DNA of 64,000 bases from Pelagomonas calceolata (GCA_918797485.1 CAKKNE010000006.1:1240001-1304000), one strand, 5' to 3'; shown: positions 28,406-37,436, numbered from the stretch's first letter. Notes: a model not told the origin generated them from the letters alone. Numbers and translations are program-made.

Positions 28406-28940
28406 ATGCGCTGGCTCACCGCCGTCGCTACGACATTACTCACGACGAACGCCTTCGTCGCGCCGCCACGGACGCGCCTCCACGCTCTCGCCGCCGTGAC
28501 GACCGACGACGCGATCGAACAAAAGCTCGACTCGTGGCTCCTCGACAACCTCGGCAGCTGCGCGGTTCCCATCGATGATGATGATGACGACGCCTTCGAG
28601 CTGTGCTCGGTCGACTCGCCGACTGCTGTGTGGAAATCAACCACTGCGTCGGGTGCACTAAGTCATTTCGGCGATGACGCGGCCGTCCTGGCTCGGTCGA
28701 GCTGTGAGGAACCGGCATCGCCACGCCATCGAGCAGGCGTCGCATCGATGGCGTGGAGGTCGACGCGAAGATTCAGCACGAACGCGCCGTAAATTTTGAT
28801 TTCCACACAGGCCAACAGAGGGCTGCGTCGACGTGCACAACGTGCTGGCCCCCGAGGAGCCGCGCGCGCCGCCGGCGAAGACGAAGCTTCGCATTCGACG
28901 GAGGAAGGAGCCGGCCCTGGGCCGCGTCGCGCACCTCTGA
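28406..28940 (+). CDS. Small plastid-targeted protein of unknown function, two exons
   Basis: Exons 28406..28629 and 28811..28940 give 117 aa in frame. The N-terminus (MRWLTAVATTLLTTNAFVAP) is a signal peptide ending at an NAF/VAP site, the AF-type motif heterokonts use for import into the four-membrane plastid, followed by a basic transit part (PRTRLHAL). The mature part has an acidic run of six Asp and a Lys/Arg-rich C-terminus (PAKTKLRIRRRKEP). No domain recognised. The intron is a full-length class 1 introner. Confidence 0.7.
28626..28810 (+). mobile_element. Class 1 introner element, longest copy (185 bp)
   Basis: Ends CTGTGTGGAAATC and GATTTCCACACAG; flanks GCCGACTG and GCCAACAG match at 6 of 8 positions. 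The interior shares the GAACCGGCATCGCCACGCC block with the copies at 3.7 and 38.0 kb. The intron is 28630..28810. With the 3.7 and 18.6 kb copies it shows the element inserting in either orientation and being cut out identically. Confidence 0.88.
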
Positions 28941-28986
28941 TTGATTGTTCCCCTTCGTTCGTAAGATTGCTTTTGTTACATCATTC

Positions 28987-31516
28987 TTAGTAGGAGAACT
29001 GCCGCGCGTCGCCAGCTGATTTCTTGCCGTACGGGTTCGCCGCCGAGAAGGCGTGGCCCGACTGGCCCTTGCGCCGGTCGCCCTTCTTCGGGTTGCGCCG
29101 CGTCTTCTTGTCTCCCCTATGACTCAGGTTCAGGTCGACGCGCGGCGGCACGGCAAACCCGAAGCTCTCCGAGACGGCCTGGAGATCTAATGAATGGACG
29201 TCAAAAATGTCCTTGTGCGCGTGCGACGCGTAGGCCAGCAGGTACGACCGGTAGGCGTCCCGCGCGGCGCGATGCAAATAATAATTCTTCTCCACGAGTT
29301 TGGTAAGTGCCGACTGGATGTTCGTGACCTTGCTCATGTCGAACTCGTACTCGTGGAGGGCCACGCGCGCGTCGCGCAGCCACCGCAAGAACCCGAGCTC
29401 CGCCGGCGCCAAGAATAGTAACGCTCTCCCAGTCCCCGTCTCGCCGCGCGCCGTCCGGCCGACTCTGTGGACGTACTCGCGCGGGTCATCTGGCGGGTCG
29501 AACTGCACGATCCAATTGACCTCCGGAATATCTAAGCCCCGCGCGGCGACGTCCGTGCACAGCAGCACGCCCGACGTCGCCCGGCAGAACTCGAAGAACG
29601 TCGACGTGCGCTTCTGCTGCTTCTGGCGGCCGTGGATGTCGAGGACCTGTGTGCGTTTTTTTTTGTGGTGTTTTTCTCGTCGTGTGGCGTTGTCTCGCTG
29701 TGTGGCTTCGTTGTGTGTGGCTTTGTTGTGGCCTCACCATCGCGTCGATGGCGTACCGGTCAGCGTTGGGCTCGCTCGTCCTATCCGCCGTGCTCCCGGC
29801 CGTCGTCTGCCCTCTCTACGCTGTCGCCGCGTCTCTCGCGCCCCCACGCCATCGCCGCGGCGCTCTCGACGCGTGTCTGCTCTCGCGCCTCGGCCGCAGC
29901 CCGCGCGCGCGCCTCGGCCTCCGAGGCCGCGCGGTCGCGCTTGGCTTCGTGACGTCATCGCCGCGACGGCATCACCGCGACGGCATCGCCGTCGACGCGT
30001 CCCGTACGCCGTCGACGCGATGCGGCGCATGCTCTCGTACGCCGTCGCCGTGTCTCACAGTATCAAACGGGACGCCGCTTAGAAACCGGCACGTCAACAT
30101 AATTCAGCAGGTCCGAGTAGTACTTGACCGCGTTGCACGACGAAAAAAACACCATCACCTTTTCTTTTTTGCGGTGTCTTTTTAGAAATGTAAATAAGAG
30201 CCGGAACCGATCCTTCGGCGCGACGACGACGTAGCCCTGCTCGAGACCCGCGACGGTCGCGTGCTGCTCCGAGTCGTGGACTCCTACATATACTGGATCT
30301 GTTTTGATCGCGAGTCTCGCCAAGTCTTCGACCTTTCTCGTTTGTGTTGCTGAAAATAAAGCCGTCTGCCGCTGCGACGGTAGGGCCTTCACAATACCCC
30401 GCAGATCTTCCTCGAAGCCCTGCTCGAGTAAGCGGTCCGCTTCATCAATTACGAACATCAGCAAATTCCTATATATAAACCCGCTCGTGTTCTGGAGGTG
30501 GTCCAACAGTCTACCGGGCGTCGCCACCAACAAACAAACACCCTTCACGAGTCGTTCCGCCTCGCCTCTCCTGTTCGCGCCGCCTATAACTAACCCGTGC
30601 GTGTGCGACGCGCCCGAGCCTCCCACGAGCTCGCGCAGCACGTTGTAGATCTGCAGCGACAGCTCGCGCGTCGGCGAGATGACGAGGCCGCCTAATCCTC
30701 TATTCTGCTGGAAGCGGGCTTTCGTGAGGAGGTCGACCTGCGCGCGTTTTGTGGTGTTTTTCGCGTCGTGGTCTCGCGTTGTCTCGTCGCGGCCTCGCGG
30801 CCCCGCGTCCGCCGATTGCTCTCTCGCCGCGTGGCGTCCTCGGCCGCTCTCTCCACTTCGCGTCGATGGCGTACCCGCCCACGCCGTCGCCGCGACCGTC
30901 ACAAGTAAGAGGACGCCGCTCCAATACCATCGGCACGAGGAACGCGAGCGTCTTGCCCGAGCCCGTTTTGGCATTACCTAACAAGTCGCGTCCTTCTAAC
31001 AACGGCGGGATCGCGCGTTCCTGGATCTTCGTCATGGTTCCAAAACCCATCTTCTTGATGCTTTCCTGCGTGCCCTCCGCCAGCGGTAAGGCGTCGAAGG
31101 TCAGCGTGCCGAACATGCTTGCGGCGTTCGCGTCGGACTTCGGCGGCGGCGCCTGCGCCTCCTCGGCGGGCGCCGCGTCCGCCGCGTCGGCTTCGTCCGC
31201 CGCGGGCTCGTCCGCGGCCGGTGCGGCCTGCGCGCGGCGGAGGAGTAAAGGCGCGTCCGCCTCCACGCTATCAACGACGGGTCCTCTCATCCGCTTCCAC
31301 GCCATCGACGCGACGAAGGCCTGTATGACGCCGGCGCGGCACGGCTTCGTCCGCGGCCCGCTTCTTCGCCTTCTTCGCCTTCTTCTTCTTGGCCGCCCGG
31401 CTCTGGCCGCCGGCCTCGGGCTCGGCGGCGCCCTCGAGCTTGCGCTTCAGGAGCTTGGCCTCCTTCTTCTTGCGTTTTGCTTCCTTGCGCGCGGCTTTGG
31501 CTGCTGCGGCGTCCAT
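28987..31516 (-). CDS. HAS1: HAS1/DDX18-type DEAD-box RNA helicase, four exons
   Basis: Exons 31343..31516, 30928..31293, 30087..30737 and 28987..29646; all are whole codons and give 616 aa. The N-terminus is Lys-rich (nucleolar type). The helicase core begins [20 protein letters not shown], as in DDX18. Motifs: [13 protein letters not shown], the DEAD box in [24 protein letters not shown] and HRVGRTARG. Splicing rebuilds [14 protein letters not shown] and YVDVP|VLDIHG, both matching the family where the unspliced frame does not. The C-terminus ends in a basic Gly/Ser tail. Role: 60S and 40S pre-ribosome maturation with snoRNA release. The first intron (49 nt) is the least certain. Confidence 0.9.
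29647..30086 (-). mobile_element. Class 2 introner intron (440 nt), third HAS1 intron
   Basis: Starts GTTTCTAAGCGGCGTCCCG and ends AAAAACACCACAAAA, then CGCACACAG. The interior holds several copies of GCGTCGACGGCGTAC-like and CGCCATCGACGCGATG segments, so it looks like several units nested or tandemly expanded. The 3' tail is nearly the same as that of the neighbouring intron at 30.7-30.9 kb. Confidence 0.8.
30738..30927 (-). mobile_element. Class 2 introner intron (190 nt), second HAS1 intron
   Basis: Starts GTATTGGAGCGGCGTCC, contains GTACGCCATCGACGCGAAG, and ends GAAAAACACCACAAAACGC then GCGCAG. Removing it joins FLVPM to VDLLTKARF, matching the DDX18 family. Confidence 0.82.
31294..31342 (-). 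other. Probable short intron, first HAS1 intron
   Basis: The frame must change between the Lys-rich N-terminus and the helicase exon. GTGCCGCGCCGGCGTCATAC resembles the class 2 start, and GTCGCGTCGATGGCGTGG the introner core. The acceptor chosen (GGAAG) is atypical; a nearby AG is possible. Confidence 0.45.
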
Positions 31517-31861
31517 GGTGTTTGTCAGCGCTGCGCGGCTGCAGGTCAAGTAGGCGATATTGGCTCTCAGTGGTGGATTTGGCTTTTGCGCGATTTTTTT
31601 TAGCCTGTCGCTGTTGCAGCGGTCGAGCGGGGCGTCGCAGAAGGGCTTGGATGGGGTTCGGCGAAGGCCGGTGTTTTTTTGTGGGAATTGACCCGCTGCA
31701 CGCGGGTCAAATCGGGCTTCTCGGGTTTTTATTTTGACTTCTTCAGGGGGCGCGCATTGACCGAAGCCTCGCAACATGCGTGTTCGTACGCCTGTTTGAT
31801 AGAAGAATGGCAGGACTAAATCAGGAGGGAGTATCCTCCTCGAGTTGGTGATGGCGCTTTA

Positions 31862-31883
31862 GCTAGCGTGGCTACATACTAGT
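31862..31883 (+). promoter_or_regulatory. CTAG palindrome-like site before tRNA-like gene, copy A
   Basis: GCTAGCGTGGC, then TACATACTAGT: the arms are kept and the core differs from the common form. It ends directly at the tRNA-like sequence. The match may be chance. Confidence 0.35.
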
Positions 31884-31981
31884 CGCGTCTAACCCAGTGG
31901 CAGAGCACCAGCCTCGTAAGCTGATATTGGACCCTAAAAGTCCACACAGTCAGGTCGAGAGTTCGATCCTCTCAAGTGCCT
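31884..31981 (+). tRNA. tRNA-like sequence (Thr-CGU-like), probably degenerate, copy A
   Basis: It has an A-box-like TAACCCAGTGG, an anticodon arm CCAGC-CTCGTAA-GCTGA (anticodon CGT), a TGGAC/GTCCA hairpin where a long variable arm would be, and a perfect T arm GAGAG-TTCGATC-CTCTC (B box). A T-rich stretch from 31981 could stop RNA polymerase III. The 5' acceptor strand does not pair with the 3' AAGTGCC and the D stem is poor, so a pseudogene or tRNA-derived repeat is likelier than a working tRNA. Confidence 0.4.
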
Positions 31982-32116
31982 GTTCTTCTTTTTGCATTTT
32001 TTTTGAACCTACACGACACCGCCCTCCTTTCTAGACAAAAACCAGCCCGAACGGGGCCCATCGAGGGTCAATAGGGCCTGTTGCGTTGTATATGGTTGGT
32101 CGACGCAGGGACCGGC

Positions 32117-32568
32117 CTAGCTAGTCCTCAGGACTTCCCCGAAGCCCGACGTGGCGTAAACAGACCCTCAACGCTCGCACCAGGCGGGTCCGGGCGTCGG
32201 ACGGCGGACGCCCTGCAAACACGAAAAACCAACCACGACGCCGCGACACGGGCTAGCCAGTCCTCAGCCCTCCGGCGTCGCGCGACCGACGGGCTAGCTA
32301 GTCCTCAGCGCTCGCACAGCGCCCGCCCTGGACCGATCTACCCAGGTACGTCTACCGGACCCGCGCGCCGAGTGACAACGAAATCCACCGTGACCCTTGT
32401 AACCCGGCTAGCCAGTCCTCAGCCCTCCGGCGACGCGCGAACGACGTGCTAGCTAGTCCTCAGCACTAAAACGTCGTCTAGTGGGATCTTACCTACTAGC
32501 ATTTTTGTGTGGCTAGCTAGTCCTCAGCACTCCGACGGTGCCCGATCGGCCTGCTAGCTAGTCCTCAG
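32117..32568 (+). repeat. Array of paired CTAGCYAGTCCTCAG 15-mers
   Basis: Units start at 32117, 32253, 32294, 32408, 32449, 32513 and 32554. Three pairs have start-to-start spacing of exactly 41 bp, with related 26-nt spacers (CCCTCCGGCG, then a CGCGCG-type middle). The first unit is single. No coding potential seen. Confidence 0.85.
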
Positions 32569-33016
32569 CGCTCAGACAGCGTACGCCAGACGACGGACTC
32601 CGGGCGAGCCGCGCGCGTCGTCCGCTCGATTAGGGCCTTCGATTAGGTAAAGAACACGGGGAGTTTAAACTGAATTCTACCCTCGGGGACGTCGCGGGGG
32701 CGGCCCGGGCCACGTGCACCTGGGGAGCACGCAAATGGGCCGTCACGACCTCGGGGCCCGGTTCGATGTTGCAGCGGTCGAGCGGGGCGTCGCAGAAGGG
32801 CTTGGATGGGGTTCGGCGAAGGCCGGTGTTTTTTTGTGGGAATTGACCCGCTGCACGCGGGTCAAATCGGGCTTCTCGGGTTTTTATTTTGACTTCTTCA
32901 GGGGGCGCGCATTGACCGAAGCCTCGCAACATGCGTGTTCGTACGCCTGTTTGATAGAAGAATGGCAGGACTAAATCAGGAGGGAGTATCCTCCTCGAGT
33001 TGGTGATGGCGCTTTA

Positions 33017-33038
33017 GCTAGCGTGGCTACATACTAGT
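33017..33038 (+). promoter_or_regulatory. CTAG palindrome-like site before tRNA-like gene, copy B
   Basis: Same sequence and position as the copy-A site, inside the duplicated unit. Confidence 0.35.
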
Positions 33039-33136
33039 CGCGTCTAACCCAGTGGCAGAGCACCAGCCTCGTAAGCTGATATTGGACCCTAAAAGTCCAC
33101 ACAGTCAGGTCGAGAGTTCGATCCTCTCAAGTGCCT
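33039..33136 (+). tRNA. tRNA-like sequence (Thr-CGU-like), copy B
   Basis: Carried by the second 764-bp unit and the same as copy A at the A box, anticodon, variable hairpin and T arm, with the same unpaired acceptor. Confidence 0.4.
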
Positions 33137-33271
33137 GTTCTTCTTTTTGCATTTTTTTTGAACCTACACGACACCGCCCTCCTTTCTAGACAAAAACCAG
33201 CCCGAACGGGGCCCATCGAGGGTCAATAGGGCCTGTTGCGTTGTATATGGTTGGTCGACGCAGGGACCGGC

Positions 33272-33463
33272 CTAGCTAGTCCTCAGGACTTCCCCGAAGC
33301 CCGACGTGGCGTAAACAGACCCTCAACGCTCGCACCAGGCGGGTCCGGGCGTCGGACGGCGGACGCCCTGCAAACACGAAAAACCAACCACGACGCCGCG
33401 ACACGGGCTAGCCAGTCCTCAGCCCTCCGGCGTCGCGCGACCGACGGGCTAGCTAGTCCTCAG
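33272..33463 (+). repeat. TCCTCAG 15-mers in duplicated copy B
   Basis: Units start at 33272, 33408 and 33449; the last two again have 41-bp spacing. They are the copy-B counterparts of the 32117, 32253 and 32294 units. Confidence 0.85.
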
Positions 33464-33549
33464 CGCTCGCACAGCGCCCGCCCTGGACCGATCTACCCAG
33501 GTACGTCTACCGGACCCGCGCGCCGAGTGAAACCAAGTCCAGAAAAAAC

Positions 33550-34168
33550 TTAACCACCATCTTCATCCCCCTCCACCATCCCCTTCACGATCTCATGCAA
33601 ATCAAACACCGACGCCTCCGTCACGGCGGGCTCGGAGTCGACAACGTCCAGCACCTGCTCGTGCATCGCGAGGATGCCCTGGAGCTCGTCCTCGCCGTAG
33701 AAGCCCGCGCTCGTCGCCGGCTTGGCTGGGGCTTCGGCCGCTTCAGACAGCGCCGCGAGCCGCTCCCGCAGCTCCGACGCCGCCGTCCAGACGCGCGCGG
33801 CCGCGTCGACGTCCGCGACGCCGTCGAACTGGCGCCGCCGGCGTTCCTCCGACGTCATCGCGTTGGCGCCGAAGACCTGCGTGGCGTTCAAGTAAGACCT
33901 CTCAATATGCGTCAGGACGCCGCTCGCATACCGCGGGCTCGCCGTCGATCTCGACGGACACGCTCGGCCCCGCGCACTCGCCGTCGCAGGCGCCGCTCGT
34001 CACTTCCGCGTTCTCCGAGCTTTTGGCGAGCCCGTCCAGGGCCTGCTGCGCGTCGAACTTGGCGGTGGCGCACGCGCCGCACGTCCGGACGACGAGCCGC
34101 AGCGGCGCGAGCGCGCGGCTTTGTAGAACGAGTGCGCAGAGCCAGCAGCTGGTCCTTGTGAAGCGCAT
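33550..34168 (-). CDS. Small Cys-bearing protein, possibly organellar, two exons
   Basis: Exons 33932..34168 and 33550..33876 give 187 aa in frame; the join reads DGEPA|VFGANAM. The N-terminus (MRFTRTSCWLCALVLQSRAL) is a signal-like hydrophobic stretch; APLRLVV and a CGAC pair follow, then CDGEC. The two Cys pairs hint at a thioredoxin-like ferredoxin or other metal/redox fold, but this is not established. The second half is helical and acidic and ends EGDEDGG. The 5' leader contains another introner core fragment (CGCCATCGACGCGATG) abutting the ATG. Confidence 0.6.
33877..33931 (-). mobile_element. Minimal class 2 introner intron (55 nt)
   Basis: Starts GTATGCGAGCGGCGTCCTG and ends GAACGCCACGCAG. 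GTATGCGA and the downstream exon start GTCTTCGG match at 5 of 8 positions, a possible decayed target duplication. It is one of the shortest introns in the window. Confidence 0.75.
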
Positions 34169-34357
34169 CGCGTCGATGGCGTACAGCGGTGCTCTCTTGT
34201 GCAGCTTGGCAACCAGGGCGCACGAGTGCGATGCGCGTCGCAGCGATGGGTTGTGCGGCTTGGTTGAGATCGGAACGGCACCTCGACGGCGTGCGAGGGC
34301 TTAGTTGTGCGTACGCCGCGCGTATGGTGCTATTTTGTCGTGGTAAAGCTAATGATA

Positions 34358-34381
34358 GCTAGCGGCCTGTAAGACACTAGC
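34358..34381 (+). promoter_or_regulatory. CTAG palindrome element, copy 5
   Basis: Identical to copy 1. It is 190 nt upstream of the Cys-protein ATG (minus strand) and just past the stop of the next minus-strand gene. Confidence 0.6.
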
Positions 34382-34409
34382 GAAATACCAACACAACACT
34401 TACTGGTTC

Positions 34410-35384
34410 TCACACAACTTCGCGACCGGAGGCAGCGGCATGCGCGACGAGCTGCTTGCGCCGCGCCTCGTAGAGGACCTCCGCCACGAGGATCGCGCGC
34501 GCCTGCCGCTCGCGGCGGGGACCGTCGGTCGGGAGCGCGGCCCACACGATGTCGACGCCGAAGATCGCCGGCAGGACGCGGTCGATCTCACTTCGCGACA
34601 GGAGGGGAACGCCGTCGGCGTCGCGCGACGGCCGCTCCAGCACGAGGCGCCGGTAGCTCTCGAAGTTGTCGTAGCTTTCGCAGTAGCTGTCTCGTTCGGC
34701 CCTGGCCCACGAGACACGGGTCACCGCCAACGGGACCCGAAGGGCGGCCACGAGGTAGCGCACGAAGCCGGCGTCGACAGCGTCGGCGGCGTCGCGACGC
34801 GCCTGCTCAATAAAATTGTGTCCGCGCCACAGGGCCTGGTCGATCGCCGCGAGCTCCGCGTCCACGTCCTCCAGGGGCCCCCAGCAAAACACGCGCGGCA
34901 GCGCCGGGCGCTCGGGCATGCGCTTCACACGATAGGATTCCAGTTGCCGGTCCAAAACATCCCACAGGTAGAGCCAGTTCTTCACGCCGAGCTCCTCGCG
35001 CTTCTTCTTGAGCTCCGCGCGCTTCCAGGTATTAAATTCGTAGTTCTCTATCGCGCGGTCGCGGCCGAACCTGGCTTCCAACGCGTTCGTCGCTTTAACG
35101 AGGCCGTCTGCTAACACTTCATACACGTTTCCCAAACCGTTGATACCTTGTATGAACTCCTCGATTTGATCCGGCGACCATGCTAGTACACATTCAAGAT
35201 GTGTGCTTAGGAGTTGATGCCAACTGTCGACGCCGCAGTCCTCGCGCAAAAGCCTGACGATGCCCGCGAGGGGGTCCGCTTGATCTATGTGGAGCCGCTC
35301 GCGCACCGCTGTGATATCACCATATTTGAGAGCGTACGCTGCTTCGATCGCAGCGTACATTGCTTCGAGTGCATCGACGTTCAT
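34410..35384 (-). CDS. Unknown protein, tandem pair member A
   Basis: A 324-residue helical protein with no family recognised. The ATG at 35384 is used; in-frame TTG further up is not needed, and the paralogue has its ATG in the same place. Features shared with member B: DQADPLAGIV near the N-terminus, a Trp-rich AWSPD motif, RMPERPALPRVFCWGPLEDV in the centre, AIDQALWRGHN and LLSRSEIDRVLPAIFGVDIV. No signal peptide or TM helix. Confidence 0.7.
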   Translation of the reverse strand: MNVDALEAMYAAIEAAYALKYGDITAVRERLHIDQADPLAGIVRLLREDCGVDSWHQLLSTHLECVLAWSPDQIEEFIQGINGLGNVYEVLADGLVKATNALEARFGRDRAIENYEFNTWKRAELKKKREELGVKNWLYLWDVLDRQLESYRVKRMPERPALPRVFCWGPLEDVDAELAAIDQALWRGHNFIEQARRDAADAVDAGFVRYLVAALRVPLAVTRVSWARAERDSYCESYDNFESYRRLVLERPSRDADGVPLLSRSEIDRVLPAIFGVDIVWAALPTDGPRRERQARAILVAEVLYEARRKQLVAHAAASGREVV

Positions 35385-35490
35385 GGAGGCGCTTGTGAGC
35401 AGCGCAAATAGCAAGCAATCTCAGCCAGCAACGTCTAAAACCGACTACGCCGCCCGCAAACAGCGCGTCAACCTATGACCTGGCACATTA

Positions 35491-35514
35491 GCTAGCGGCC
35501 TGTAAGACACTAGC
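35491..35514 (+). promoter_or_regulatory. CTAG palindrome element, copy 6
   Basis: Identical to copy 1; 107 nt upstream of tandem member A. Its flank (GCGAAA, then CCAACACAACACTTACTGG) repeats that of copy 5, so it was carried by the gene duplication. Confidence 0.6.
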
Positions 35515-35544
35515 GAAAAAATCCAACACAACACTTACTGGTTC

Positions 35545-36411
35545 TCACACAACTTCGCGACCGAAGGCAGCGGCATGCGCGACGAGCTGCTTGCGCCGCG
35601 CCTCGTAGAGGGCCTCCGCCACGAGGATCGCGCGCGCCTGCCGCTCGCGGCGCGGGCCGTCGATCGGGAGCGCGGCCCACACGATGTCGACGCCGAAGAT
35701 CGCCGGCAGGACGCGGTCGATCTCGCTCCGCGACAGGAGCGGAACGCCGTCGGCGTCGCGCGACGGCGGCTCCAGCACAAGGCGTCGCGCGAAGCCGTCG
35801 GCGTCGCAGTAGCTGTCTCGTTCGGCCCTGGCCCACAAAGCCGAGGTCACCGCCAACTGGGTCCGACATGCGGCCACGAGGAAGCGCACGAAGCCGGCGT
35901 CGACAGCGTCGGCCGCGTCGCGACGCGCCTGCTTAATCAAATTGTGTCCGCGCCACAGGGCCTGGTCGATCGCCGCGAGCTCCGCGTCCACGTCCTCCAG
36001 GGGCCCCCAGCAAAACACGCGCGGCAGCGCCGGGCGCTCGGGCATGCGCTTCACACAATAGTTGCGCTCCGCGCGGTGCCGGGTATTAAATTCGCAGGCT
36101 TCTTTTGCCCGTCGGGCCCCCAACCTGGCTTCGACTGCGTTCGTCACATTAACGAAGAGGTCCGCTGTCAGTTCACCAGAGTTTGCCACGAAGTCGATAC
36201 CTCGTAGGAACTCCTCGGTTTCATCCGGCGACCATGCTAGTATGTCTTCAAGATGTTCTCTTAGGAGTTGATGCCAGCTGTCGCGGCCGCAGTGCGCGCG
36301 CAGGACCCTGACGATGCCCGCGAGGGGGTCCGCTTGATCAAAGTTGAGCCACTCGAGCACCGCTGTGACATCACCCGCAGCGTACGCTGCTTTGAGTGCA
36401 TCGACGCTCAT
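35545..36411 (-). CDS. Unknown protein, tandem pair member B
   Basis: A 288-residue paralogue of the gene just downstream. The C-terminal two thirds are nearly the same as member A. The middle of the N-terminal half is shorter (the KRAELKKKREELGVKNWLYL part of A is missing). A truncated or differently evolved N-terminal region and similar promoters suggest a recent tandem duplication. Function unknown. Confidence 0.7.
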   Translation of the reverse strand: MSVDALKAAYAAGDVTAVLEWLNFDQADPLAGIVRVLRAHCGRDSWHQLLREHLEDILAWSPDETEEFLRGIDFVANSGELTADLFVNVTNAVEARLGARRAKEACEFNTRHRAERNYCVKRMPERPALPRVFCWGPLEDVDAELAAIDQALWRGHNLIKQARRDAADAVDAGFVRFLVAACRTQLAVTSALWARAERDSYCDADGFARRLVLEPPSRDADGVPLLSRSEIDRVLPAIFGVDIVWAALPIDGPRRERQARAILVAEALYEARRKQLVAHAAAFGREVV

Positions 36412-36513
36412 GGAGGCGCTTGTGAGCAGCGCAAACAGCAAGCAATCTCAGCCAGCAACGTCTAAAACCGACTACGCACGTTAAGAGCGCGTGAGCAATG
36501 ACGCGACCGATTA

Positions 36514-36537
36514 GCTAGCGTCATGTAAGACACTAGG
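36514..36537 (+). promoter_or_regulatory. CTAG palindrome element, copy 7
   Basis: GCTAGCGTCA, then TGTAAGACACTAGG. It lies between divergent genes: 103 nt from the member-B ATG and 196 nt from the lumen-protein ATG. Nothing else in this 321-nt gap. Confidence 0.58.
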
Positions 36538-36732
36538 CATCTAGCCAGGATCCAAGAGTTTGGCCGCGACACGTGACGCAGCCGTAGCGCACCGGTCGGC
36601 ATTGATTCGGGAACGGGCGCGTTCCATCAGTGGATCCGACGAGCGGTAGCTGCGGCGAACGAGCCAGGTCCACAAATAAGTGCTCTCCCAAAGCCAAGAG
36701 AGAGAGCTGCACCAAAAACAGCAGCAGCCACC

Positions 36733-37436
36733 ATGCGCCGCGCGCTCGCAGTCCTAGCGACGGCCGCGGCCCTGGCGCCCGGCGCGAGGCGAGCACCACG
36801 CCTCGCGGCCTCCACGCCACTGAGGCCCTTGGCCGGCGCCGCGCTCGCCGCCGCGCTGTCGCTAGCCCCGCCGGCTAGCGCTCGGCCGCCCTCGCCGAGC
36901 GTCTGGCAGGCGTCCTACGCCGACCAGCTCCACCCCGGCTGCGAGCGGAAAATCAGCATCGAGAAGAACGGCGACCGCGTCATCGCGCACTTCGCCGGTG
37001 CGGGCGCGGCGTCCATCAAACTCAACAACGACGAGGCGTCGCGTCGATGGCGTGCGGTGGCGCCGCGCCGCCAACGCCGCGCCGCCGCGACGGGAACGCA
37101 GACGGCGTCGGTGCGTCGCTCGCGGGGCTGAGGCACGTACTCTCAAACGCCCAACGCCATCGCCGCGCCGCCTCGACACCAAAACCAAACGCAGGCACCG
37201 ACGTCGGCCCCAAGGGCATCGGCGACAAGGTCTTCCTCGCGTGCTCGCCGGACAACGTCGAGAAGTACAAGCTCCGGACCTGGGCCTTCGACGGCGAGAT
37301 CGTCGGCGACCGCATCGACGCGGGCGACGGCGTCCACGCGGGCACGTGGAACGTGAACTTCAAGGGCGCCGAGAACCCGTGGACGGGCATCCGCTGGAAG
37401 GACGGCAACCGGTGGCTCAAGCTCGAGGAGGAGTAA
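36733..37436 (+). CDS. Probable thylakoid-lumen protein, two exons
   Basis: Exons 36733..36997 and 37195..37436 join in frame (168 aa), giving HFAG|TDVGPKGIGDKVFLAC. The N-terminus has a first hydrophobic signal (MRRALAVLATAAALAPGARR), then a second one (LAGAALAAALSLAPPASA) ending in an AxA site, the layout for crossing plastid and thylakoid membranes. The mature part has WQASYADQLHPGCERKISI, GIGDKVFLACSPDNVEKYKL and a Trp-rich end. The family was not named with confidence. The intron is a class 2 introner. Confidence 0.72.
36998..37194 (+). mobile_element. Class 2 introner intron (197 nt)
   Basis: Starts GTGCGGGCGCGGCGTCCATC and ends ACCAAACGCAG. It holds GTCGCGTCGATGGCGTGCGG and CAACGCCATCGCCGCGCCG, a potential stem. 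Confidence 0.75.

Larger units (their letters stand above)
31612..32375 (+). repeat. 764-bp duplicated segment, copy A
   Basis: Apparently identical to 32767-33530, 1155 bp downstream; both begin TGTTGCAGCGGTCGAGCGGG and end CGCGCGCCGAGTGA. The unit carries a tRNA-like gene, a CTAG-palindrome-like site and three of the TCCTCAG units. A 97-codon ORF repeated in both has no coding look and is not called. Confidence 0.9.
32767..33530 (+). repeat. 764-bp duplicated segment, copy B
   Basis: Second copy of the 31612 unit, in direct orientation. The 391 bp between the copies is unique apart from four more TCCTCAG units. Lack of visible divergence means a recent event or an assembly artefact. Confidence 0.9.

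Noticed and set aside
31884-31981. Intron-bearing or permuted functional tRNA
   Set aside because: No removal of an internal segment restores both the anticodon stem and the acceptor stem, and the arms are in the normal order.
32117-33463. CRISPR-like array
   Set aside because: Repeats are only 15 bp and come in pairs, spacers resemble each other, and the genome is eukaryotic.
32081-33553. Repeated plus-strand ORFs of 105-123 codons in the duplicated segment
   Set aside because: They run through the TCCTCAG array and the Pol III-like region, have no family features, and repeat only because the DNA does.
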